Source of the DNA: Geobacillus kaustophilus
GTDB taxonomy: Bacteria > Bacillota > Bacilli > Bacillales > Anoxybacillaceae
NCBI RefSeq assembly: GCF_000948285.1
Contig: NZ_JYBP01000003.1
Coordinates: forward strand, 1,302,001 to 1,366,000
Reading direction: 5' to 3'
DNA: 64,000 bases
Shown here: piece after piece, positions 35,967 through 43,042 of the stretch
Position numbering within the stretch: position 1 is the first letter of the stretch
How the letters are laid out: each line of letters opens with the position of its first letter
The notes under the pieces: model-generated
Told to the model about the DNA's origin: nothing
What the model saw: only the letters and a program-made list of their open reading frames with translations
The model's database searches: none
Translations under genes and position numbers: made by a program

Positions 35967-37838
35967 CTATTCTTCCACTTCTTTTTTCCATAGGCCGACC
36001 ATCAGCGCTGTCACGATCGAGCCGATCAAAATCGCAAGAAGGTAAAGCCATGCGCTGCCTTTGACGATCGGGATGACAAAAATCCCACCGTGCGGCGCCG
36101 GCAAACCGATATGGAACAACATCGTCAACGCGCCAGCGACAGCCGAACCGACGATAATGGACGGAATCACCCGCACCGGATCAGCCGCGGCAAACGGAAT
36201 CGCTCCCTCGGTAATGAACGAAGCGCCCATGATGTAGCACGTTTTTCCCGCTTCCCTCTCGGCTTTCGTGAATTTCTTTTTAAAGAACGTCGTCGCCAGC
36301 GCCAATCCAAGCGGCGGCACCATCCCGCCGGCCATAATCGCCGCATGCGGCGCAAAGTTGCCCGCTTCAATCATCGCCAATCCAAACGTATACGCCGCTT
36401 TGTTGATCGGTCCGCCCATATCGACCGCCATCATGCCGCCCAACACCGCGCCAAGCAGCACTAAGTTTGCGGTTCCCATGCCTTCGAGCCAATGTTTCAG
36501 CCCTTCGTTCAACGCTTTGACTGGGTCGATGACAATGTACATCATAATGCCCCCGGTAAGGAAAATGCCAAACAACGGATACAACAACACGGGTTTAATG
36601 CCTTCAAGCGACTGCGGCAAGCGGCTGAATAGTTTCCGCAGCCCGACGACCAAATACCCAGCCAAAAAGCCGGCGATCAACCCGCCCAAAAAGCCGGCTC
36701 CGCCGTTCGCCGCCATAAAGCCGCCGACCATCCCTGGCGCAAACCCCGGCCGGTCAGCAATGCTCATCGCGATAAATGCGGCCAGCACGGGAACCATTAA
36801 AGCGAACGCATTGCCGCCGCCAATGTCCATTAACAGTTTGGCAAACGGATGGTACGACGGATCTCTCGGATCAAACGCCTTAATGCCAAACGTGAAGGAA
36901 AGCGCGATCAAAATCCCGCCGCCGACGACAAACGGAAGCATATTCGACACACCGTTCATCAAATGCTTGTAAAAACCAAGGCGCGGTTTCGCCGCTCCAA
37001 CGCTTCCCTGTGAAACGCCACTGGCCCGATAAATCGGCGCATCTTGGCGCAGCGCCTGCTCAATCAGTTTTTCCGGCTGGCGGATCGCCTGAGCAACCGG
37101 CACTTGAATGACATGTTTGCCGTCAAAGCGATCTATATCGACTTGTTTATCAGCCGCCACAATGATCGCCGTCGCTTCTTCGATTTCTTGCGCCGTCAGG
37201 GCATTTTTCACCCCATCGGAACCGTTTGTCTCGACTTTGATGGATACACCCATTTCCGCCGCTTTCGCTTTCAGCGCATCAGCGGCCATATACGTATGAG
37301 CGATTCCTGTCGGACAAGCGGTCACCGCCAGCACTTTCCGTCCGCCGCCGGATGACGCGCCTTGCGACGACGGCGCTTCCTCTTTGTCCTCTTTCTCTTT
37401 GAACAAACGGAGGATCTCCTCTTCGTCCGAAGCATTTTCCAACCGGGCGCGGAACGAGGCATCCATCAACAGCGACGATAGTTTCGCCAATGCCTGCAAA
37501 TGCGTCTGTTCCCCGCCTTCCGGGGCCGCGATCATGAAAAACAAATGGCTTGGCTTGCCATCCAGCGACTCGTAATCAATGCCGGCAGCCGAACGGCCAA
37601 ACGCCACCGCCGGGCGCTTGACCGCCGCCGTTTTCGCATGCGGGATGGCGATGCCATCTCCAACGCCGGTCGTGCTTTGTTTTTCACGCGCCCAAATCGC
37701 CCGCTTGAACGCCTCAACATCGCTGACCGCCCCCGCCTCGGCGAGTTTCGTGGCCAACTCTTCAATCACTTCCTCTTTTGTCTTTGCCCGAAGTTCAAGA
37801 ATCATCGTTTCCTTTGTTAACAAATCAATGACGTTCAT
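35967..37838 (-). CDS. fruA: Fructose PTS transporter, fused EIIABC
   Basis: A 623-residue transporter that takes up fructose and phosphorylates it to fructose-1-phosphate. EIIA comes first (residues 1-150, phospho-His in GIAIPHAKTAAV). EIIB follows (about 165-265, phospho-Cys in VTACPTGIAHTYMAADAL). The membrane EIIC domain follows (about 290-620, with GSVGAAKPRLGFYKHLMNGV leading into it). A Ser/Gly-rich linker (SSQGASSGGG) joins A and B. GGGGGGAC precedes the ATG. It is third in fruR-fruK-fruA, separated from fruK by a 154-base structured spacer. Confidence 0.95.
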   Translation of the reverse strand: MNVIDLLTKETMILELRAKTKEEVIEELATKLAEAGAVSDVEAFKRAIWAREKQSTTGVGDGIAIPHAKTAAVKRPAVAFGRSAAGIDYESLDGKPSHLFFMIAAPEGGEQTHLQALAKLSSLLMDASFRARLENASDEEEILRLFKEKEDKEEAPSSQGASSGGGRKVLAVTACPTGIAHTYMAADALKAKAAEMGVSIKVETNGSDGVKNALTAQEIEEATAIIVAADKQVDIDRFDGKHVIQVPVAQAIRQPEKLIEQALRQDAPIYRASGVSQGSVGAAKPRLGFYKHLMNGVSNMLPFVVGGGILIALSFTFGIKAFDPRDPSYHPFAKLLMDIGGGNAFALMVPVLAAFIAMSIADRPGFAPGMVGGFMAANGGAGFLGGLIAGFLAGYLVVGLRKLFSRLPQSLEGIKPVLLYPLFGIFLTGGIMMYIVIDPVKALNEGLKHWLEGMGTANLVLLGAVLGGMMAVDMGGPINKAAYTFGLAMIEAGNFAPHAAIMAGGMVPPLGLALATTFFKKKFTKAEREAGKTCYIMGASFITEGAIPFAAADPVRVIPSIIVGSAVAGALTMLFHIGLPAPHGGIFVIPIVKGSAWLYLLAILIGSIVTALMVGLWKKEVEE

Positions 37839-37873
37839 CTATACGTCCCCCCTTTATTTCGATCCCGTCGCCC

Positions 37874-37951
37874 TTGGCGCCCCTTTTCGGGGGGTGGTCA
37901 AGGACGAATTCGGCTCCGGGAATGCCCCGTAATGCTCAATGGGATGAGCCT
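37874..37951 (-). promoter_or_regulatory. Structured spacer between fruK and fruA
   Basis: On the minus strand, GGCTC/GAGCC with an inner CGGG/CCCG lies at 37913-37951. It is followed by CCTTG/CAAGG with inner CCCC/GGGG around CGAAAA at 37874-37902. There is no T-run, so this is not a standard terminator. It may be an RNA processing or stability element within the fru transcript, or a small repeat insertion. Confidence 0.45.
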
Positions 37952-37992
37952 TGTGAAGTTTTCATAGAACTTTTGACACTTCCTATTTCTAC

Positions 37993-38904
37993 CTATAAAC
38001 GCTCGACACGGACGCGTTCAACGAGCGCTTCCACTTCCTCTTTCGTGCATAAGTCTTCCGAAAACGCAGTCGCGCTTCCGGCGGCAACACTGTAAGCGAA
38101 CGCTTCCTCAATGGACGTTCCGTTCGCCCAGGCGGCCAAAAATCCGGCGACCATCGAATCGCCCGCCCCGACGGAATTTTTCACCGTTCCTTGCGGCGCT
38201 TCGGCAAACAGCGTTGCTTCCCGGCTGAAGTAAAACGCTCCCGCGCCGCCCATCGAGACGATGAGATGCTCTACTCCTCTTTCAACCAACCGGCGGCCAT
38301 AGGGGATGATTTCTTCTTTCGTCAGCACAGCGGCGCCAAACAGTTGGGCAAGCTCATGATGGTTCGGCTTGGCCAGAAACGGACGGCAAGCAAGCAGCGC
38401 CTCAAGCGCCGGGCCGCTCGTATCAACGACAAGGCGAACGCGCCGTTTCACCGCTGGAGCCGCCAGCTGCTCATATACATCCGCCGGCAGCGACATCGGC
38501 GCGCTTCCAGCGAGCACAAGCACATCGCCAGCTGAAAGCGCTCCGATTTTCTCCATCAATTGCGCCGCATCGTCACCCGCAATCACCGGGCCTTCGCCGT
38601 TAATTTCCGTCTCCCGTCCGGCTTTGAGTTTGACGTTAATGCGTGTTTGCCCCAGGACATGAACAAAATCGCAGGCAATGCCTTCGTTCCGAAGCTCGCT
38701 TTCAATGAACCCGCCGGTAAATCCGCCGACGAATCCAAGCGCCGTACTGTCAACACCCAAACGCTTCAGCACGCGCGATACGTTGATACCTTTCCCACCC
38801 GGGAATGTGAACGTTTTCACCGAACGATTCAGTTCGCCAACATGAAGCTCATCGAGATGAACGATATAATCAACAGATGGATTCAACGTACATGTGTAAA
38901 TCAC
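37993..38904 (-). CDS. fruK: 1-phosphofructokinase
   Basis: A 303-residue PfkB-family sugar kinase, the same length as Bacillus FruK, converting fructose-1-phosphate to fructose-1,6-bisphosphate. The substrate motif GGKGINVSRVLKRLG and the ATP/anion-hole motif VGAGDSMVAGFLAAWANG, with the catalytic Asp, are present. I chose the GTG at 38904, whose GTGA overlaps the fruR stop by four bases and gives the canonical IYTCTLNPSVDY N-terminus. It takes the product of FruA. Confidence 0.94.
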   Translation of the reverse strand: MIYTCTLNPSVDYIVHLDELHVGELNRSVKTFTFPGGKGINVSRVLKRLGVDSTALGFVGGFTGGFIESELRNEGIACDFVHVLGQTRINVKLKAGRETEINGEGPVIAGDDAAQLMEKIGALSAGDVLVLAGSAPMSLPADVYEQLAAPAVKRRVRLVVDTSGPALEALLACRPFLAKPNHHELAQLFGAAVLTKEEIIPYGRRLVERGVEHLIVSMGGAGAFYFSREATLFAEAPQGTVKNSVGAGDSMVAGFLAAWANGTSIEEAFAYSVAAGSATAFSEDLCTKEEVEALVERVRVERL

Positions 38905-39653
38905 GGAGCCACAACCTCTACTGTTGTTTTTGTTCGATACAATTCTTTCCACTCTTCATCCAATTCATCGGTGATCAGCACCGCTTCGTGCAAATCCGCA
39001 ATTTTCGCGAACGCGCTTTCATTCAACTTCGAATGGTCAGCGAGCACATACGTGCGTTGCGCCAGCTGCATCGCCGTATATTTCACCAGCGCCTCTTCCG
39101 GGTCCGGCGTCGTATAACCGTAGTCGTAATGAACACCGTTCGCGCCGATGAAACATTGGTCGAAGCGGTACTGCCGCAGCGACTCGATGGCGCCGCGCCC
39201 GATCAATGCCTTCGTTTTCGGCTTGATCATGCCGCCGATCAAATACGTAGCCACATTGTGCTCAAGCAGCCGCTCGACGTGCATCACGCCGTTCGTGACA
39301 ACGATGACCTCTTTGTCAGCCAAATGCGGAATCATTTCCCACGTTGTCGTCCCCGCATCCAAATAGATGCAGTTTCCTTTTTGTACCAAACTGGCTGCAT
39401 AAGCGGCGATCCGCCGTTTTTCTTCGATATATTTCAGCGATTTTTCCGATACGCTTAGCTCTTCGCGCTTCTGCTGCAACAAGGCCGCCCCGCCGTGCAC
39501 ACGGCGCAGTTTCTTTTCGTTTTCAAGCTGCGTCAAATCGCGGCGAATCGTCGACTCCGACGCCCCGGTCGCCTCTACGAGCTCCTGCAGCTTGATGACT
39601 CCTTTTTGCGCCAGCAGCTCCAAAATGAGGCGGTGGCGTTCTTCGGTCAGCAC
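38901..39653 (-). CDS. fruR: DeoR-family fructose operon repressor
   Basis: A 250-residue DeoR-type regulator. The N-terminal helix-turn-helix is TEERHRLILELLAQKGVIKL with SESTIRRDLTQLE. The C-terminal effector domain (from about residue 75) has IYLDAGTTTWEM and VVTNGVMHVERLL, the sugar-phosphate pocket; the inducer is presumably fructose-1-phosphate. GTG at 39653 follows GGAGGTGGG. First gene of fruRKA, so it likely represses its own operon through the repeats at 39717-39786. Confidence 0.92.
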   Translation of the reverse strand: MLTEERHRLILELLAQKGVIKLQELVEATGASESTIRRDLTQLENEKKLRRVHGGAALLQQKREELSVSEKSLKYIEEKRRIAAYAASLVQKGNCIYLDAGTTTWEMIPHLADKEVIVVTNGVMHVERLLEHNVATYLIGGMIKPKTKALIGRGAIESLRQYRFDQCFIGANGVHYDYGYTTPDPEEALVKYTAMQLAQRTYVLADHSKLNESAFAKIADLHEAVLITDELDEEWKELYRTKTTVEVVAP

Positions 39654-39693
39654 GTTCCCACCTCCGATCATCGGGGATATCGATTACAACTCT

Positions 39694-39786
39694 ATCATAT
39701 CCCAAGATAGTAAAAAAATCAATCAAAAACATTCATTTTCTATCAATATAATTCAAAAAAGGAGAAAAATCATTCAAAAACATTCA
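39694..39786 (-). promoter_or_regulatory. fru promoter with two FruR operator-like repeats
   Basis: Two near-identical 19-mers lie 51 bases apart, at 39717-39735 and 39768-39786 (core TCAAAAACATTCA, 18 of 19 identical). On the minus strand a -35 TTGATT (39717-39722) and a -10 TATGAT (39694-39699), 17 bases apart, overlap the first repeat. A repressor bound there would block RNA polymerase. Confidence 0.6.
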
Positions 39787-39802
39787 AAACCAAAATAAAA
39801 AA

Positions 39803-39821
39803 CACTTGCCATCGGCAAGTG
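39803..39821 (-). terminator. Terminator of the GGDEF/HD-GYP operon
   Basis: CACTTGCC/GGCAAGTG stem, three-base loop, TTTTTT on the minus strand. Confidence 0.88.
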
Positions 39822-39832
39822 CCTTCTTTCAC

Positions 39833-41662
39833 TTAATTCAGTTGCTCCATCTCGGCAAGCGGCAAATAATGCTTCCGCACAAACGCGATAAACTTCGCCG
39901 CATACACCGGATCAAACTGCGTCCCAGCGCAGCGCTCGATTTCCTCAAGCGCCTCTTCAAACGTTTTCGTCGGCTGGTACGGCCGCTCGGTTGTCATAGC
40001 GTCAAACGAGTCGATAATACACAAAATGCGGGCCAGTTTCGGGATTTCTTCTCCTTTCAGCCCGTACGGATACCCTTTCCCATCATATCGTTCGTGGTGC
40101 AGCTCGACAAGCGGAAGCAAATCATCAAACCGCTTCTCCGCCGCCACAATCTCGCGCCCCCACGTCACGTGCTTTTTGATGATCTCCCATTCATGTTTCT
40201 CCAACTTTCCCCGCTTATTTAAAATATCGCGCGGCACTTCGATTTTGCCAATATCATGGATGAGCGCCCCTAGAACGAGCGTCTGTCGTTCATGGTCGGT
40301 CAACTCATCAAGACGGCTGCCAAATTCGAGTGCATATTTAAATACCCGTTTGCTATGGCGGTATGTATAGACATCTTTGGAAAGAAAAAATTTCACTTGC
40401 TGCTCGAGCGCTTCCAAATCTTGCTTGAAGCGAATCTCGTCCAAACTCATATTATGTTTATCATACAGCTGAACGTTGTTTTTCCCTTGCGCCTTCGCGT
40501 AATAAAGAGCCTGATCAGCACGGTGGATGAGCTCATCGCTTTCATGCATATCCTTTTCCATCTCAGCGATGCCGCACGAAAACGACAGGCAGCGATACGG
40601 AATATGCTCGACGCCTTCAAAATATGTATCGTTCACTTCTTTGCGCAGTCGGTTTAAAAACGCGTACGCGTCTTCTTTCGTCGTGTTGGGCATTAAAATG
40701 GCAAACTCTTCTCCGCCATAGCGGGCGACCGTGAAGCTTGTCCCTTCCACCGCTTTTTGCAACAACTTCCCAAAAAAAGCCAAAAGACGATCTCCTTGCA
40801 AATGGCCGTTCCGGTCGTTGTATTTTTTAAAGTCGTCCAAATCGAGAAACGCCAACGTCAGCGGTTGCTTCAACATCTTGCAGTCGGAAAACTGCTCCTT
40901 GAGCGTTTCTTTAAAGAAGCCGTGGTTGTAAAGGCCGGTGAGGTGGTCTTTGTTAGCTCGATTAGACACCAATTGATATAATTCCAAAAACTTCCTAAAA
41001 ACAATCGATAATATCGTTACTAAAATAATAAATAAGGACAAGCCAAAATATTTCTCTTCCGACAACAAAATGGCTAAAACCATTGAAAGAAGCAATGTTA
41101 CTGAATAACCAACACATGCCTCTTTTAAGACTCCCAACTCCAGAGCACCTTTAAATACTTGGCCAATAAAATAGAAGAAAAGAAAAATTAATAATACATT
41201 AATACTAAAATAAACTAGCAAACTAATCAAATAAGGGAATAAATGATGGACATTTATCTTCCCAATATCCCCATTGAAGAATAAAAATGAGTAATAGGCA
41301 CCTGATATCATCAAACAATACATTGAGAAATTAAATAAATGTCTCCATGCAGACATTCGTTGATTACGATACAATTCTATCACACTAAAAATAAAAAGGA
41401 CCTGTAACGCAAAGTTCAATCCATATAAGAACAAAGTAGCCAAGTAAACAGCAGAATCCATTGAAAAAGAATTAGCTTTAGGGGGCAAGATAATGGGAAA
41501 AAGATTCAACAAAACGACAGAACCAGTCAATATATATACTAAAACCCAATCTTTTAAAGATTGAGAATGGATATCAACCTCTGTAGCAAATATATACATC
41601 CCTAAAAGAGAGACAATAACAGTATATAATTTTTCTTTATTTTTTAATAGTTCAAAAAACAT
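39833..41662 (-). CDS. 7-TM GGDEF / HD-GYP cyclic-di-GMP protein
   Basis: A 609-residue signalling protein. Residues about 12-230 hold seven TM helices with no recognised ligand domain. A GGDEF domain follows (about 240-395, active site ARYGGEEFAILMP; no RxxD inhibitory site just before it). Then an HD-GYP phosphodiesterase domain (about 415-605, GALIHDIGKIEVP and HHERYDGKGYPYGL). Both catalytic motifs look intact, so it could make and break cyclic-di-GMP. The membrane half (40,980-41,660) is distinctly AT-rich and the catalytic half GC-rich. It is third in an apparent operon with a DUF5317 protein and a 30-residue peptide. Confidence 0.9.
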   Translation of the reverse strand: MFFELLKNKEKLYTVIVSLLGMYIFATEVDIHSQSLKDWVLVYILTGSVVLLNLFPIILPPKANSFSMDSAVYLATLFLYGLNFALQVLFIFSVIELYRNQRMSAWRHLFNFSMYCLMISGAYYSFLFFNGDIGKINVHHLFPYLISLLVYFSINVLLIFLFFYFIGQVFKGALELGVLKEACVGYSVTLLLSMVLAILLSEEKYFGLSLFIILVTILSIVFRKFLELYQLVSNRANKDHLTGLYNHGFFKETLKEQFSDCKMLKQPLTLAFLDLDDFKKYNDRNGHLQGDRLLAFFGKLLQKAVEGTSFTVARYGGEEFAILMPNTTKEDAYAFLNRLRKEVNDTYFEGVEHIPYRCLSFSCGIAEMEKDMHESDELIHRADQALYYAKAQGKNNVQLYDKHNMSLDEIRFKQDLEALEQQVKFFLSKDVYTYRHSKRVFKYALEFGSRLDELTDHERQTLVLGALIHDIGKIEVPRDILNKRGKLEKHEWEIIKKHVTWGREIVAAEKRFDDLLPLVELHHERYDGKGYPYGLKGEEIPKLARILCIIDSFDAMTTERPYQPTKTFEEALEEIERCAGTQFDPVYAAKFIAFVRKHYLPLAEMEQLN

Positions 41663-41737
41663 ACAAAATCACTCTCAGCTAAAAAAAATTTTAAAGAAGG
41701 AGTATCGCCTCCCTCTTTTTAGATCAAAAATTATTTT

Positions 41738-41830
41738 CTACTCAATGAGTTTAAACCCCGACGTCAACGCCACAACCACCGAACCAAGGATGAACAAATT
41801 GATCAACACTTGTTTTACTTTGACTTTCAT
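41738..41830 (-). CDS. 30-residue hydrophobic peptide gene
   Basis: A very small gene. The peptide has a basic start (MKVKVKQ), a hydrophobic core (VLINLFILGSVVVALTSG) and a polar tail (FKLIE). AAGGGGGAAAAGGAC lies before the ATG. It begins 25 bases after the DUF5317 gene and ends 75 bases before the 7-TM GGDEF/HD-GYP gene, all on one strand. It could be a single-pass regulatory subunit or a secreted or processed signal sensed by its membrane neighbours. No known family is evident. Confidence 0.6.
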   Translation of the reverse strand: MKVKVKQVLINLFILGSVVVALTSGFKLIE

Positions 41831-41855
41831 GTCCTTTTCCCCCTTAAAAATTAGT

Positions 41856-42452
41856 TTATTGATTCGCAGGAGCGGCCGTTGTTTCGTTCTCAGCATCGTC
41901 TGCTCCATGCCGCGGTGCACTGAGCATGAGATGCTGGATGAACAAGAACGCCCCTACGTTCATCACAACGTCGCCGATGCTTATGACTTGCTGACGCGGA
42001 TACGGCGGGGACAGCGGAATGATGTCGCCGAGAAACGGCAAGAGCGTCTCAGATGTGATCGCCTGATGCTTGCCGTACATACCGGCTTTCAACGCTTCGA
42101 TGTATTCGCGGCCGAGAAATTGGGCGGCTTCGATCGACACCGGCATCCGTCCGCCGTTTAAAGCCATGACGATAAAGTTGAGCAAGACGCCGGCGAAGAT
42201 GACTGGAAACCCCGGCTGATGGCGGTTGAGCCATAAAAATACAAGCCCGATGATGTAGACGAGAAGGAAAATGCCGTTGCTCATTTTCGCAATCCACGCG
42301 ACTCGCTCTTGCAGGAAAAAGACCGCAAACTGCACCGCGAGAAGCAACGGAAACAACCACCCGCCGCGCAATTTCATATTGGCCAAACCCTTCAGGCTGC
42401 CGCCGCGAAACCAGCCGATCAACAGCGACAAGATGATTCCATCATAAACCAT
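41856..42452 (-). CDS. DUF5317 family membrane protein
   Basis: A 198-residue integral membrane protein with about five TM helices, for example WLFPLLLAVQFAVFFLQ and NGIFLLVYIIGLVFLWL. The family hallmark is FIVMALNGGRMPVSIEAA, followed by a loop and IGDVVMNVGAFLFIQHLML. Function is unknown. It is first in the apparent operon with the 30-residue peptide and the 7-TM cyclic-di-GMP protein. A possible Fur box lies about 130 bases upstream. The C-terminal tail is acidic and cytosolic-looking. Confidence 0.8.
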   Translation of the reverse strand: MVYDGIILSLLIGWFRGGSLKGLANMKLRGGWLFPLLLAVQFAVFFLQERVAWIAKMSNGIFLLVYIIGLVFLWLNRHQPGFPVIFAGVLLNFIVMALNGGRMPVSIEAAQFLGREYIEALKAGMYGKHQAITSETLLPFLGDIIPLSPPYPRQQVISIGDVVMNVGAFLFIQHLMLSAPRHGADDAENETTAAPANQ

Positions 42453-42584
42453 GATGCTGTCCCCTCGTAAACAGAATTTTCTATGTTTTCTAAACCGCTG
42501 TCCTCACTTCTATTTTTACCGTTTTTTTCATCTCTTGTAAATAGTCCGTTCGTCCTAACTGCAAACAAATTTTGTCGAGTCTCG

Positions 42585-42603
42585 TTCAATTATTATCATT
42601 TTC
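42585..42603 (-). promoter_or_regulatory. Fur-box-like sequence upstream of the DUF5317 gene
   Basis: On the minus strand GAAAATGATAATAATTGAA matches the 19-bp Fur consensus in about 14 positions. It lies 133 bases before the DUF5317 start. The feo operon is next door but is transcribed toward this site, so DUF5317 would be the target if the site is real. Confidence 0.35.
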
Positions 42604-42674
42604 GTCATTCTTCTTAAACAGGAAACGACAAAAGCAGCGCGATTTGTATCCATCGCATTATGAAAAAGAGCATC

Positions 42675-42800
42675 CCCGCGACATACTCCCACCACCTACG
42701 CTTCGCTTCGAAGTGAGCGACTTCTTTTGAAATTACGGTTAAACGGTCGATTCGTTGAAACGGCTCGCTGCTTGTGTCCCCCGCTTATTTTTTGGCTATG
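42675..42800 (-). mobile_element. IS200/IS605-type 3' relic (TnpB C-terminus and right end)
   Basis: On the minus strand a short open stretch encodes GDTSSEPFQRIDRLTVIS followed by KEVAHFEA. This resembles the C-terminal tail of IS1341-group TnpB proteins (ACGDTSS...KQEV..FxA pattern). It is followed by GTCGCTCACTTCGAAGCGAA and GGTGGTGGGAG, resembling a right-end hairpin, where such elements encode their guide RNA. Nothing else of tnpA or tnpB remains. It lies in the 428-base gap between the DUF5317 and FeoB-associated genes. The assignment is by pattern memory only. Confidence 0.45.
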
Positions 42801-42840
42801 CCCTGCACAACATGAAAGTCTTCCGTCGGAAAATGATAAA

Positions 42841-42871
42841 AACGGATTCCTGTCATCGTCAGGAATCCGTT
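42841..42871 (-). terminator. Terminator of the feo operon
   Basis: AACGGATTCCTG/CAGGAATCCGTT perfect 12-bp stem with TTTTT on the minus strand. Confidence 0.9.
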
Positions 42872-42880
42872 CGCTCTTCA

Positions 42881-43027
42881 TTACCGCTCTGCCCCGCAGC
42901 TGCCTCGGCAATGGTCTGCCGCATGGCACGACGCACATGCGCCTTTGGCGCTTTTTTTCACGTGACGGGCAAGCGCCCAGCCAGCGTAGACAAAAATCGC
43001 TCCGCCGATCACGAGATTGGCGATCAT
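42881..43027 (-). CDS. FeoB-associated Cys-rich membrane protein
   Basis: A 48-residue protein. One TM helix (LVIGGAIFVYAGWALARHV) is followed by a basic stretch and a Cys-rich tail with CASCHAADHC and RGSCG. This is the layout of the FeoB-associated Cys-rich family encoded after feoB in many Firmicutes. AGGGGAGAG precedes the ATG, and the gene starts 15 bases after feoB. It likely helps FeoB-dependent ferrous iron uptake, perhaps by handling iron at the membrane; the exact role is unproven. Confidence 0.85.
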   Translation of the reverse strand: MIANLVIGGAIFVYAGWALARHVKKSAKGACASCHAADHCRGSCGAER

Positions 43028-43042
43028 CGATTCTCTCCCCTT

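Noticed and set aside
37839-37992. IS200/IS605 right end in the fruK-fruA spacer
   Set aside because: A GGGGGGTGGTCAAG stretch resembles such ends, but there is no TnpB-like coding relic. The stems alone do not support it, so I kept it only as a structured spacer.
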